A stretch of 64,000 bases of DNA. Source: Hawksworthiomyces lignivorus. Lineage: Eukaryota; Ascomycota; Sordariomycetes; Ophiostomatales; Ophiostomataceae. The position numbers were made by a program, and so were the translations under genes. The DNA lies in assembly GCA_002917075.1 (NCBI GenBank), contig NTMA01000004.1, forward strand, positions 248,001 through 312,000, given 5' to 3'. Of the stretch, positions 32,900-44,715 are shown piece after piece; the first letter of the stretch is position 1; each line of letters begins with the position of its first letter. A model generated the notes under the pieces. That model had not been told where the DNA came from. It worked only from the letters and a program-made list of their open reading frames with translations, and made no database searches.

Positions 32900-35800
32900 A
32901 TGGCTACAGACACAGAGCAGCCTACACCACCGCCATCACAAGCCCGAAAGGGTAAGATCTCTATTGCTATTGATCGTGGCGGGACCTTCACAGACTGCTT
33001 CGGCAGCTGCGACGGCGAGCATGTCATCATCAAGCTGCTGTCCGAAGATCCGGCCAACTACGATGACGCGCCGCTGGAGGGCATCCGGCGCATCATGGCC
33101 CACTTTCTAAAACGGGACATCCCTCGGGGCGAGGCCCTTGACACTACTCAGATTGACTCTATCCGCATGGGCACCACCGTGGCCACCAATGCACTGCTAG
33201 AGCGGAAAGGCGAGAAGATCGCTCTCGTCGTCACCAAGGGCTTCCGTGACTGCCTGGCCATTGGCAACCAGTCGCGGCCGCGCATCTTCGACCTGGCCAT
33301 CCGTAAGCCTGACGTGCTGTACGAGCAGGTGGTCGAGGTCGACGAGCGTGTTACTCTCGAAGACTACGCCGAGGACCCGGAGCGCCACATGACCGAGGTG
33401 AGCGTGCGTGCCGGCACGGCCGAGGCGGCAGACCCGGCCCATGAGCTGGTCATGGGCGTCTCGGGCGAGGCTGTGCGCATTCTACAGCGGCCTATTGAAG
33501 ATACCATCCGGGCGCAGCTGCAGCAGGTGTATGATAGCGGCATCCGCAGCATCGCTGTCTGTCTCATGCATGCATATACTTTCCCGGACCACGAGGCCCT
33601 GGTCGGCCGCATTGCCCGGGACATCGGCTTCAGCCACGTCTCGCTGAGCTCCGAGCTCATGCCTATGATCAAGCTCGTCTCGCGCGCCACCTCCGTCTGC
33701 GCAGACGCGTACCTGACACCTGCTATCAAGAAGTACATCTCTGGCTTCCAGCGTGGCTTCAAGGGTGGCCTGGGCAGCAAGAGCGTCCAGCGCGCCGCTG
33801 CCGAGCAGGCTGAAGGTACCGCGGGTGCTGACAGCGAGCGCGCCGCCCGCTGCGAGTTCATGCAAAGCGACGGCGGCCTGGTCGATGTTGACAAATTCAC
33901 CGGCCTCAAGGCCATTCTGTCCGGCCCGGCCGGCGGCGTCGTCGGCTATGCTATTACTTCCTACGACCCCAAGACCAAGATTAACGTCCTGGGATTTGAC
34001 ATGGGTGGTACCTCCACCGACGTCTCCCGCTACGGCGAGGGCCGCTACGACCACACTTTCGAGACCACCACGGCCGGCGTCACTATCCAGTCGCCCCAGC
34101 TCGACATTAACACTGTCGCAGCTGGCGGTGGATCCATGCTCTTTTTCAAGAACGGCCTATTTGTCGTCGGTCCCGAGTCCGCCGGCGCTCATCCGGGCCC
34201 TGCATGCTACCGCAAAGGTGGCCCTGCCACCGTTACAGATGCCAACCTCTACCTGGGCCGGCTGCTGCCGGAGTTCTTCCCCAAGATCTTTGGCAAGAAC
34301 GAGAACGAAGGCTTGGACGTGGAGGCCAGCGAAAAGGCGCTGCGTGCGCTCGCTGAGCAGATCAATCGCGAGACGGGCAAGAACATGAGCGTCGACGAGG
34401 TGGCCTTTGGCTTCCTGACGGTTGCCAACGAGAGCATGACGCGACCCATCCGGTCCATCACCGAGGCCAAGGGCCACGACCCCTCCAAGCACCGGCTGGC
34501 CACTTTTGGCGGCGCTGGTGGCCAGCACGCCGTTGCCATCGCCCAGTCGCTAGGCATCAAGCAGATCCTGGTGCACCGCTACTCGTCCGTGCTATCCGCC
34601 TACGGCATGGCGCTGGCCGACGTCGTGGATGAGCAGCAGGAGCCCGAGTCCAAGGTGTGGGGCGACGGCCGGGGCAAGATCGCCAACGAGAGCGTAGTGA
34701 AGGAGCTGCAAGAGAAGATGGACAAGCTCAAGGAGCGGTCACGGATGGCGTTGCGCGACCAAGGCTTCCAGGACGGCGAGATGGTCTTTGAAGAGTACCT
34801 CAACATGCGGTACCGCGGCACCGAGTCTGCCCTGATGATTGTGCAGCCCACCGCGCAGGAGGCCAAGGAGCACTTCGGAGGCGACCAGTGGGCATACGGC
34901 GAGGCTTTTGTGCGCCACCACCGGTACGAGTTTGGCTTCACCCTCGACGAGCGTGACATCATTGTAGACGATGTGCGGGTGCGCGGCATCGGCCGTAGCT
35001 TCCGTTACGACGAGAAGACGGTCGACGAGCAGCTGGCCGCAGTCAACACCAACGTGCTGGCTGCTGGTAGCGACGAGCTCAAGAAGAAGCAGCATGCCGA
35101 AGCAAAGGTGTACTTTGACGGTGGCCGCTTGGACACGCCCATCTTCAAGCTGGAAGATCTCGCTATCGGCGACAAGGTGTCCGGCCCTGCGATGCTGGCG
35201 GATGGCACCCAGACCATTGTTGTGTCGCCTAACACGGCGGCAACAAAGCTTGGGACCCATGTCATCATCGATATCGAGGCTAGAGGCAAGATAGCTGACA
35301 ACGACAGCGGCAGCGACCGCGAGGTCGACCCTATCATGCTCAGCGTGTTCGGCCACCGCTTCATGGCCATCGCTGAGCAGATGGGCCGCGCCCTGCAGAA
35401 AACGAGCGTCAGCACCAACGTGAAAGAGCGCCTCGATTTCTCGTGTGCCATTTTCGACGCTGACGGCGCCCTCGTCGCCAACGCTCCCCATCTGCCCGTG
35501 CACCTGGGCAGCATGTCGACGTGCGTGAGGCGCCAAGCCAAGCTCTGGGAGGGACGCCTGCAGAAAGGCGACGTCATCATCTCGAACCACCCGTCGTACG
35601 GCGGCACCCATCTGCCAGACGTGACGCTGATCATGCCCGCGTTCAACCGCAAGGGCGACCAGATCCTGTTCTACGCCGCTTCGCGCGCCCATCACGCCGA
35701 CATCGGCGGTATCACCGCCGGCAGCATGCCGCCGCACTCGCGCGAGCTGTACCAGGAGGGCGCCTCCGTCAAGACCGCCAAGATCGTGACGGGCGGCCGC

Positions 35801-37237
35801 TTCGACGAGGACCTGGTCACGGACCTCTTCTACACGCAGCCAGCCAAGTTCCCCGGCTGCAGCGGCACGCGCTGCCTGGCTGACAACATCAACGACCTGA
35901 AGGCGCAGGTGTCAGCCAACCAGAAGGGCATCTCGCTGATCGAGGCCCTCTTTGAGGAGTACGGCGAAGAGACTGTCGACCTGTACATGCGCGCCATCCA
36001 GGACAACGCGGCGCTGTGCGTGCGCAACCTGCTCAAGCAGGTCAGCCACCGCTTCGAGGGCAAGCATCTCACCGCCGTCGACTACATGGACGACGGCAGC
36101 CCCATCCAGCTGCGCGTGACCATCGACGCCGAGAAGGGCGAGGCCCTCTTCGACTTTGAAGGCACCGGTCCGGAGGTCTACGGCAACATCAACGCACCCG
36201 AGGCGGTGACGTACAGGTAGGCACCCCCCTCTTATAAATCCGATTGCACGTATACTATAATTATTTGATGCTAACTTGTGTTCTGCAGCGCCATCATCTA
36301 TTGCCTCCGCTGCCTGATCTCCGAGGACATCCCTCTCAACCAGGGCTGCCTACGGCCCGTCACCGTGCGCATCCCGCCAAAGTCGCTGCTGTCTCCGTCA
36401 GACGGCGCTGCCGTCGTCGGCGGCAACGTGCTGACGAGCCAGCGCGTCACCGATGTCATCTTCAAGGCCTTTGAGGCCTGCGCTGCCAGCCAGGGCGACT
36501 GCAACAACCTGACCTTTGGCTTCGGCGGCAACGTGGCCGGCAGCACTGCCGTTCGCGGCTTCGGCTACTACGAAACCATCGCTGGCGGCAGCGGCGCCGG
36601 CCCCACCTGGGACGGCACCAGCGGCGTCCACACCCACATGACCAACACCCGCATCACCGACTCTGAGGTCTTTGAGCGCCGCTACCCCGTCCTCCTGCGC
36701 GAATTCTCTCTGCGTGCGGGGTCCGGCGGCAACGGCCAGCACCGCGGCGGCGACGGCGTCATCCGCGACATCGAGTTCCGCATCCCCTTGCAGGTGTCAA
36801 TACTCAGCGAGCGCCGCGTCTACCGCCCATACGGCCTGGCCGGCGGCGAGTCGGGCCAGTGCGGCCTGAATTTGTGGGTGCGGCGCGTCCAGAAGGCCAG
36901 CTGGGAGTCCGCCGTGCGCCAGCTCGAGAAGGACGGCTACGCCAACGGCACCACCAATGGTGTCACTAACTGCGCTACTACTAACAGCACCGTCACCAAC
37001 GGGGATGGAGCCGAGAAGGCTGATGCCGCCGTCGAGACGGAAGTGCGCCAGATCAACATGGGCGCCAAGAACAGCGCACCAATGAACGCCGGCGACCGCA
37101 TCATCGTGTGCACGCCCGGCGGCGGCGGCTGGGGCCCTGCAGGCAAGGCCAGGGAGGTGGCGGCGGCCGCTGATCCGCATCTAGCCTGGCGCAAGGGCAC
37201 CGGCGCCGCGCGGGAGGAGACAGCACTGCAGGCTTAA
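32900..37237 (+). CDS. OXP1: 5-oxoprolinase (ATP-hydrolysing)
   Basis: Two exons, 32900..36216 and 36289..37237, over a 72-nt intron with a gctaac branch; 1421 residues. The enzyme opens 5-oxo-L-proline to glutamate with ATP, in the cytosolic glutathione (gamma-glutamyl) cycle. The N-terminal HyuA-like half shows [26 protein letters not shown] and [18 protein letters not shown] (ATP-grasp-like sugar-kinase fold motifs). The C-terminal HyuB-like half begins near [20 protein letters not shown] and includes [15 protein letters not shown] and HHADIGG. The end [15 protein letters not shown] is diagnostic. An Asn/Thr-rich insert of about 35 residues near the C terminus makes it longer than yeast Oxp1. 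The start has a GCCATGG context. Confidence 0.96.
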
Positions 37238-37679
37238 TTTGATATCAAGGAGGGAGATGCATGAGAACCGGTGGTTTGCATTTTGGATCACAAGCATTTA
37301 TATACATCTATAGTTTGTCACAGCATATGTCTATTGACTTCCTTTTTTTTTCTTTTTAATGGGAAATGAAATTTAATATAAAAGCCAAGCCAGCAAATTT
37401 GAATCGTGAAGGCAAAAGAGCTGGTGAACAGTTCGTGCACGCAATTATAATATTATATCGACATTTTACTGCGCTGAAATGCGTTTTGTGCATAGAAATA
37501 AATCATGTCATCCTCATTCTTCCCTTCTCTCTCGCTCAAAACTCCATAGAACAGACAACCTTAACACCCCCTAAATGATAAAAATACCAAATAATGCAGC
37601 ATGAGAAAACTAGTAAGAGGTCGTAACATAAACAGGAAATCCATCGACATCTCATTCTTCGTAAAAAAATTGGAGCTCC
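37238..37679. other. Convergent 3' spacer
   Basis: 442 nt of AT-rich sequence between the convergent ends of the 5-oxoprolinase and SPC7 genes. No gene seen. Confidence 0.6.
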
Positions 37680-40600
37680 TCATTTGCGGCCGCGCGCGAG
37701 CAGTTTGCCCTTCAGCTCCTCCACGATATCCACCCAGAACTCGGCCGGCCGGCCGCCGCTGCGCGACGCGCTGAGCTTGTTCTTGCCACCCCGCTTGCTC
37801 TCTTTGGCTGCCACCGCCGCGCTATCCGAGCCGACGTGGCCGCCGATGCGCGTCGCGAGAAACTCGCCCATCTTGGCGGCGTTGAACGGCTCGCCGTAGG
37901 CGACGCTAGCCTCAGCGGCGAGCGCGATCTGCAGGCCGCGGCGGCCGGCGCAGCCCAGGCTGCGCAGGTGCAGCGTGACCAGGACCTTGGTCTGCAGCGG
38001 GGCCAGCAGGACGGGCACGTCGACGGCCAAGGAGGCGTCGGACGTCTTGCGGACGGCAGCGGGGAAAGTGAGCTGCAAGTGGCGGATCTGCTGGGCGGCC
38101 AGCTGGGCGGTGTCCCAGGAGGCGCGCACGACGCGCAGCAGCTTGCCCGGGTGGGTGTCGGCCTGGCGTAGGCTGCGCACGTGGTCGCGGATGCACTGCA
38201 GAAAGAATTCCTTCTCCGGAGTGGAAGGGCGTGGGTCGCGCGCCCGCGTGTGGCCAATGTACCAGAGGTCAATACGGGTGTTGGGCTGGCCGGGGCAGAA
38301 AGAAGCCACGTCCAGGACGAGCTCGATCTCGCGGCGGTAGGCCAAGGACAGCGTCGTGCCCTGGGCGCCCGTCACTGCCCAGCCGCTCTTCTTTTCCAGA
38401 GCGTCGACTTGCGCTGAGAGGCGGGGGGAATGCTATTAGAAGTGAAAATTCACCAAAAAAAAAGAACTGAATCGCTATGACAAAGGAAAAAGAACATTGA
38501 CTCACTCTTGAGAGACGAGATCTCCTGGTGGCTCCAGCTCCGGCGCTCCTCCTGGATCCTCTTGGCCTCCTCCAGCTCCTTGAGGTACTGCTCGCGCTCG
38601 ACCTTCATGGCGGCCACACGGGCTTTGCTCGCCTTGGCCTCGGCCTCCAGCCGCGCCGTCTCGTCCTTCTTCTCCTCCAGGGTCGCCTGCAGCTGCTTCT
38701 TCTGGCGCCGCGCGGCAAGCAGCGGGTCCCGGTCGGCGCCGCCCAGCTGCTGCGCAAACGCCTCGAGCTGCGCGCGCTCGCGGTCCAGCGTCTCGTACTC
38801 GGCCAGGAGCGCCGGGTACACGGCGTCGACGCGCTCGCGGCGCTGGCGGAGAACCTCCTGGTCCTTGTCAAGGTCGCGGAGCATCTTGAGCATGCCCTCT
38901 TGCAGGCCCTCCTGCAGCTTGGTGCGCCACTCGTACCACTGCTTCTTGCTCTGCAGGCGGGCGAAGATCTTGATGTTCTTGAACTGGCTGTCCATCTGGG
39001 CGCGCATCTCGGGGCTGGCGGCGGTGTACTCCCGGAAGATGGGTGGGTTGTCCTCGTACGTCTCGGTCTCGATCTCGCGCATGATGGAGCGGCCCTCCTC
39101 GATGTAGTTCTTGAGCTCGCGGCAGGCGTGCTGGTACATCTCGAGCAGGGGCACCTTGCAGACCGTCGTCACCAGAGACTCGATTTCCGGGTCCTTGGGC
39201 CGCCCGTCTTCGTCGGTCGACAGTCGCGGGCCGTTGTCGTCTTTGAAGGAGCTGGGCAGCTCGGTCGGCCGGCGCTTCGTCGTCTCCAACTCCATGAAGT
39301 GGATGTTGGCCAGGTTGAGGAAGTCTTGCAGGTGAATCCGTTCTTCGTCGTCGTCGGCTGGCACCTCTGCGTCGGCGTCCGCATGTGTACTGATCGGCAC
39401 GGCACTGATATCTTTTGAGACCTCTGACTCGGTGCTGCGCCGCGGCGTACTCTGCAGCTCAAAAGGCAATGGTGTTGCCGAGGGACTTCGGCGAGACCGG
39501 GAAGACCGCCCAATGGTCTCCATCATCGACGGCGGCTGCTGCAGGCGGATGCTCTTGACTGGGCTGGGCTCAGGACCGGCCTTTAGCCTCTTGACAAACT
39601 CCTGACTTTCCAATTCGTCGTCGTCATCGTCGTCCAGCTCAAACGGCCGCTTACCCAAGAGTCCCTTGGCGCTGCCGACGTGCAAGCTCTTTCGGCCCCG
39701 GAGTGGGTTCTTCTTGGGCGAGAGATTGTGGATGAGATCCTTGAGGTTTTGGGTCGCCTCGCGGTCGTCGAACGGTCCGGACGCCGAGGCGTCGGCCTCA
39801 TCTGGCGTGTTCTGGCGAGAGGGCTCTTCGAATTCGAACGTAACAGCTGGCCGGTCTTTCTGGGCCGAGCCCACCACAAATTCGGCGGCGGTGTCGACGA
39901 GAGACGACCGGCGGCTGAAAATCTCTGTGATCTTAGGAGACGCCGGCCCCGCGCCTGCAAATGCAGACTGTCGAGTCCGAGCCCCCTGCGGAGTAAGAAC
40001 AACTGACGGGGCGGTAGCTCCTGTTGCGGGATTCTGGGTGAATAATGACTGAGAAAACAGATTTGTTGATTTAGGCGGCGACTTTGGCGTTGTCGACTTG
40101 TCGACTGGGGATGCGCTTTTCTTGGGCGGGCTTCTCTTTGGCGATTTTGATCGGCTGCCGATATAGTCCCGCACAGGAGATGCTCTCTTTGGTGTGGAAG
40201 GGGCCGGCCCTTCAGCTGCTGGCGTTGTGGATGGCGCTGGTTCGGGCTGCTTGCTTGACGGCGTCGACGCGTCATCAGTCGGCTGAGCCGCATTTTCAGG
40301 GGCGGCACCTCGAGCAGGCGTGCGATACAGGCCCTTGCCGCGGAATGCAGACAGTCCAGGGCTGGCCTTGTTTGCCGTCTTTGGTGGTGAGGACGACCTG
40401 GAGCGCGCCCTCGTGGGTGTTCGGGAAGGCGCCGCACCAGCACGGAGGTCGGGCTTCTGCGCCATGACGCTGGTTCTGGCTGGCGACGCGGCCGGCTTCA
40501 GGATGCCGCCCAAGGCAGTCGTGATGTCCATGCCCATTGTGACATCGTCCATCTCTTGGTTGTCGCCCTGTTCGTCTTGCGGCTTCGGAGCAGCGCCGTT

Positions 40601-42372
40601 CGAGCCGAAGATGTTGCCGACGCCGACGGTCATATCAATGGGCGAGTCGTCTTCTTGCTCCGCGTTGTCATTCGGCCCTCGGGTGCTCTGCCGCCGACTC
40701 AGCCGCCGCTGCTGCTTGCTGGCCCCAAGTGAAGAGACGCCCAGCACGCCGCCCATGACCGTGGTCAGCTCCATGGACATGTCCTCCAAGGCCTCGTTGT
40801 CGACTGACTCCGTGTCGGGCTCCTGCGCAGAGCGTATGATGCCCATGGCGGTCGTCAGCTCCATCGGCGCGCCCCCGACCGTAGGCTCGTCCAGCATGAT
40901 CATGGGGCTGCTGGCGACAGAGTCCGCTTCTGCTGGCGCCGGCGACTGCGCAAGAATGCCGCCGTAGACGCGCGTGACGTCCATGGACATGTCTTCGTCG
41001 CCGTGCGTCGACGGCGCGGGCCGGATGATGCCGCCCATAGCGCTGGTCATGTCCATCTCCATGCCCATGCTCATGTCCATGCTCATGGCGGTATCTTCGT
41101 CGCGCTGGCTCTGCGGCGAGTCGGGCTGCTGCTGCTGCTGCTGCTGCTGTGTGGCTGCACCGGCACCGCCGGCGGCCTTCTTGCCCCAGCCGACGAATGC
41201 GGGAATAAGCTCCTCGTCTTCGCCGACGGGCCGCTCGCGGCGGGCTCGGTCGGCCTGGTCGCCGGCGTGCTGCGTGGCCAGGCGCAGGGCGTCGTCGAGG
41301 TCGGAGGTCGACTCGATGGGCGAGGCAGAGCGCGTGGACAGGACGGACATGGACATGACGGACGCCGACGTGGTCTCGTCTGCATCGACGGTGACCATGG
41401 TGGCGCCGTCGCCCTCGTCGGAATCGCTGTCAGCACCGGAGTCGGACGCGACATCTTCGAGATCTTCCGCGTCGTCCTCCTCCACACCGTCGCCGTCCGA
41501 GTCATAAACGGTCGACGTCATGGTGTTGTCGATGTCGTCCGCCTGATCCGGTGCCGTGGACGACGCGTCTGACGCGTCCGATGCGTCAGACCCAAAGTGC
41601 GGCCCTAACTGCTGCTGCCGCTCGGCGTCGTCCGCCATGGATGCCTGCGCCGTCGGAGCTGGAGACGGGGCGGCGATCGATGACGCGCGGCGCGCACTCG
41701 CCGTGGAGTCGGTCGAGGTCGTCGAGTCCGGCATGTAGTCGACCTCGTGGAAGGTGTGCAGGGTAGCTTCGGCGGCAAAGGACACGCGGCGGTTGGCGAG
41801 GGACTTGCGACGCGCCTCTCTATGGTCGTTCACCTCCTTCTCCCGCGCCGCGCGCTCCAGCTCCTCGCGCTCCCGCTCGCGCGCAGCTGCTTGCTGCTCC
41901 TCCTCTGTGCGCAGGGCCACTTTGGTGCCACTCAGACTGTCGTCAGCGCCACCGCGAGCGGGGGACCTGCCACTGGCGTCCTTGCCCTTGCCCCGGGGCT
42001 TGAGCGGCGGGATGTCCGGGAGGACAGGCATGGTCGGCTTGAGGATCGATCGCGGGGGTGGTCGGGATGGCGCTGCCAGAGACTGGTCGACGGTTAGCAT
42101 TTACTGCACGTGCTCTATGCGGATTCATCCTGGCTATGCAGAGCGGCATCACTCACCACCCGCCGGTTCCCGGACGTGGATTTGAGGGCGTCCAGGCCGC
42201 CCGGTCCCATGCTCTTGCTGCGGGACTTCTTTCGGCTGGCGGCAAAGCTGCCAGACGCGCTGATATCGACAGTGGCATTCTCCTTGTCGGTCGTCTTGGC
42301 TGGCGAGAAGCCGCTCGTGGACTTACGCGCTCGCCGCGTCGCCGGCAAGGTTGCCTCTTGAGGAGGAGGCAT
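37680..42372 (-). CDS. SPC7: Outer kinetochore scaffold Spc7/KNL1/Spc105
   Basis: Three exons: 42157..42372, 38506..42082 and 37680..38413; about 1508 residues. The first donor is either GTGAGT (used here) or GTGGTG three bases earlier. Spc7 links microtubules to the Mis12 and Ndc80 complexes and recruits the spindle checkpoint. Visible elements: PP1 docking motifs SILK (about 84-87) and RVSF (about 171-174) near the N terminus; six MELT-like phosphorylation repeats, for example PMELTTAMG and SMELTTVMGG, between about 41090 and 40510; a Gln run; Ser/Pro/Lys-rich middle; the Spc7 domain starting LQDFLNLANIHFMELETTKR; coiled coils; and a C-terminal RWD region starting about KKSGWAVTGAQGTTLSLAYR. 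The ATG at 42100 lies in the intron branch site and is not a start. Confidence 0.94.
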
Positions 42373-42502
42373 CGCTGGATACGCGCAAAATAGTTAAAAA
42401 GGAAAACAGATGAAACTAAGGTGAAAAAAAATCCATGTACAACGGAAACGAGGTAAGTATCACGATCTCATCAATGGCTCATAGTATAAGCAGTGAAGAT
42501 AC

Positions 42503-42507
42503 CGCGT
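42503..42507 (-). promoter_or_regulatory. MCB-like ACGCG element
   Basis: ACGCG core on the minus strand, about 130 nt upstream of the SPC7 start codon. MBF binds ACGCG-type sites to drive G1/S genes. One short match; weak evidence. Confidence 0.25.
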
Positions 42508-42671
42508 CGACGCAATTTACGGCGAAAAGAAGTCAAAAAGACTAACGTGCCTTCGCATTCCATTCACGGAAGTCGCGATGTCAGTGGGGTCCGTTTGTTG
42601 CCTCCGCGCGTGTTTATTGAGTGTATCGCTGTGATTGGCCAGCCTTTGCGGGTCTCAACTTTATATCGATT

Positions 42672-42685
42672 GTTGGCATAGCAAC
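42672..42685. promoter_or_regulatory. RFX X-box-like palindrome
   Basis: GTTGGCATAGCAAC, an imperfect palindrome matching the RFX X-box with one half-site complete (AGCAAC) and one change in the other. It lies 300 nt upstream of SPC7. Function is inferred from the motif only. Confidence 0.3.
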
Positions 42686-43204
42686 GACAGACCAGGTGGC
42701 AGCTACTCTATATGGCGATATGATATCAACTTTGGGTTGGATTCAAACTTATCGTCGCCCATTGTAAATATCTAACTATACGATAAAATACTACTCTTTG
42801 ATGAATATGTCTCTCGTGGTCATCTTGAACATGGTATTCAAGCTCCTAGGTGAAAAGTGTAAAATACAGTCTTCTTTAACTCGAAAAGAAGGACGTGCTT
42901 AAAACAGCCAATGACCAAATAAAAAAAGAAAAAAATAGCAGACATCCCGCCTCATAAGGCGGACGCTAGTAATAGGTTGATGACCCTATGCATCCCAGCA
43001 GACAAAGGAAAGTCCCAGTTTCAAAAATTGGAAAGAAATTCTTCATACAAGGCCAAAGAAAAAGGCCAGCCCGTGTTGCTCTCAGCCGCTGGCAAGATTG
43101 CTCGCAGAAGCAGCAGAGATGCAGGCTCCTTGTCGGTTGTGTTTCCCCCGCCGTAGACGATTCCTCTGGAAAGAAGACAGAAAGATATCGCGCACGCGGG
43201 CCGC

Positions 43205-44715
43205 TCAGTCGTCCCACTCGTCGTTGCGCACGCCGCTCGCCTCGCCGGCGCCGCGGTTCTTGGCGGCAGGCGGCGGCAAGCCCTCGTCGTCGTCGTCTTC
43301 GTCTTCGTCGAGGACGCGGGCCAGCTCGTCCGGGTCGTGCATCTTGGCGTCCGGGTCGACGCTGGCGTCGAGGTTGTGGCGGCCGTCGGCGCGCTCGGCG
43401 CCAAAGAGGTGGCTGTCGTCGTCGTCGCCCATGTCGTCGTCAAAGTCATCGCGGCCGTGCTCGTGGGCGAGCGTGCCGTCGTCGGCGCTGACGGAGATGC
43501 CGCGGGCGCCCCACTTGTTGGCGCTGCTGCGGCCGTTGCCGTTGCTGCGACCGCCGCCGTTCCGGCCGCCGCCCAGGGCCGGGCGGCTCTCCTCGTCGTC
43601 GTGGGCCTCCTCCTCGCGGGCTAGCTGGCGCTCGACGTGCTTGTTGCCAAAGATGCGGCGCAGCAGCCAGCCCTGGCGGATGTCGTCGGCGTCGACCACG
43701 CCGCCGTTGCGCAGCTTGACGCGCTGGCGCGTGTAGTAGACCCAGGCGAAGTCGAGGTACAGCAGCGTCTGCAGCACGCCAAACGTCACCGACAGGCCGT
43801 TGGGCTTGTGGTCCGTGGGGTCGGCGGCCCGCTCGATCCAGTTGAGAATGTAGAAGCCGCGGTACGAGCCCAGCGCCAGCAGGTAGTACGAGTCGATCAC
43901 GGTCGGCACGGTGGTCTGGCGCAGCAGCAGCAGCTGGGGCAGCACGGCCACGGACTCGAGGATCTCGGAGAAGGCCCAGAGCCACTAGAGCAGCGAGTCA
44001 GAACGGGCGGCAAAAAGCACAAGAAGCACGAGACGAAGCTAAAAACAGAAAGAAAAAAAAATGAAAGAGAGAAGGGGAACGCACGTTGAAGAAGCTCCAG
44101 GAGGCCTTGCCGTCAAAGATGAGCATGCCAAACGGAGACAGGACCAGAGAGCCGGCCAGGATGATGGCGCCCATCTTCCAGGCCAGCTCCATCTCGCGCG
44201 ACCGCGGATAGACCCAGCGCATGATGGCGATGATATAAAAGGAGGAGGTGATATAGAAGATCTTGAAGAAGATGTTCCAGAGGTAGTGCTCGGCGAAGAT
44301 GTTAATATACCGGGTGCAGAAGACCACGGCATAGAGGATCTGCGTGATCCAGGAGACGCCTAAGTCGCGGAGAAAGAAAAAGCGGCCGAGTTAGCAGAGA
44401 GGAGAGGAGCGAGATAGGTGCCGACATCGTCGGCGACGCGCAGAGGCAGACGGGTGCCAGACTCACCTTCGGCGCTCCGGTTGCGGTGGATGGAGAAGAT
44501 GAGGATGCATTTCGACAACAGGTGGAGGCAGTCCCCTGTTATCCTGAAAAACTGTTGTGGGCGAAGCTGTCAGTGATCCTGCTGGCTATTTGCACGTGTC
44601 TCTCCCCATGCCTCCTCCCCTATCTGCAAATGACGCAGCAGCTGCTGTCGGCGGCAGAGCTCGCAACACGCATGCGCTCGGTCGTCGATGAGGGACTTAC
44701 ATTCCATCCAGCCAT
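43205..44715 (-). CDS. Erd2-like ER lumen protein retaining receptor, long form
   Basis: Four exons: 44701..44715 (15 nt), 44467..44551, 44085..44359 and 43205..43984; 384 residues. The tiny first exon (MAGWN) was placed by its GTAAGT donor and a phase-0 acceptor that yields FFRITGDCLHLLSKCILIFS, the family start. Hydrophobic helices follow: SAEGVSWITQILYAVVFCTR, YLWNIFFKIFYITSSFYIIA, and SYYLLALGSYRGFYILNWI, matching the seven-helix KDEL receptor fold (PQ-loop/SWEET-like). The last 130 residues are an acidic, Gly/Asp-rich cytosolic tail absent from the about 210-residue canonical Erd2. This long form resembles the second fungal Erd2-like protein, whose retrieval function is less certain. Confidence 0.88.

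Larger units (their letters stand above)
42373..43204. promoter_or_regulatory. SPC7 promoter and Erd2-like 3' flank
   Basis: 832 nt, AT-rich around 42690-42960. It must hold the SPC7 promoter on its left and the 3' UTR of the Erd2-like gene on its right. Two candidate elements are listed separately. Confidence 0.5.
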
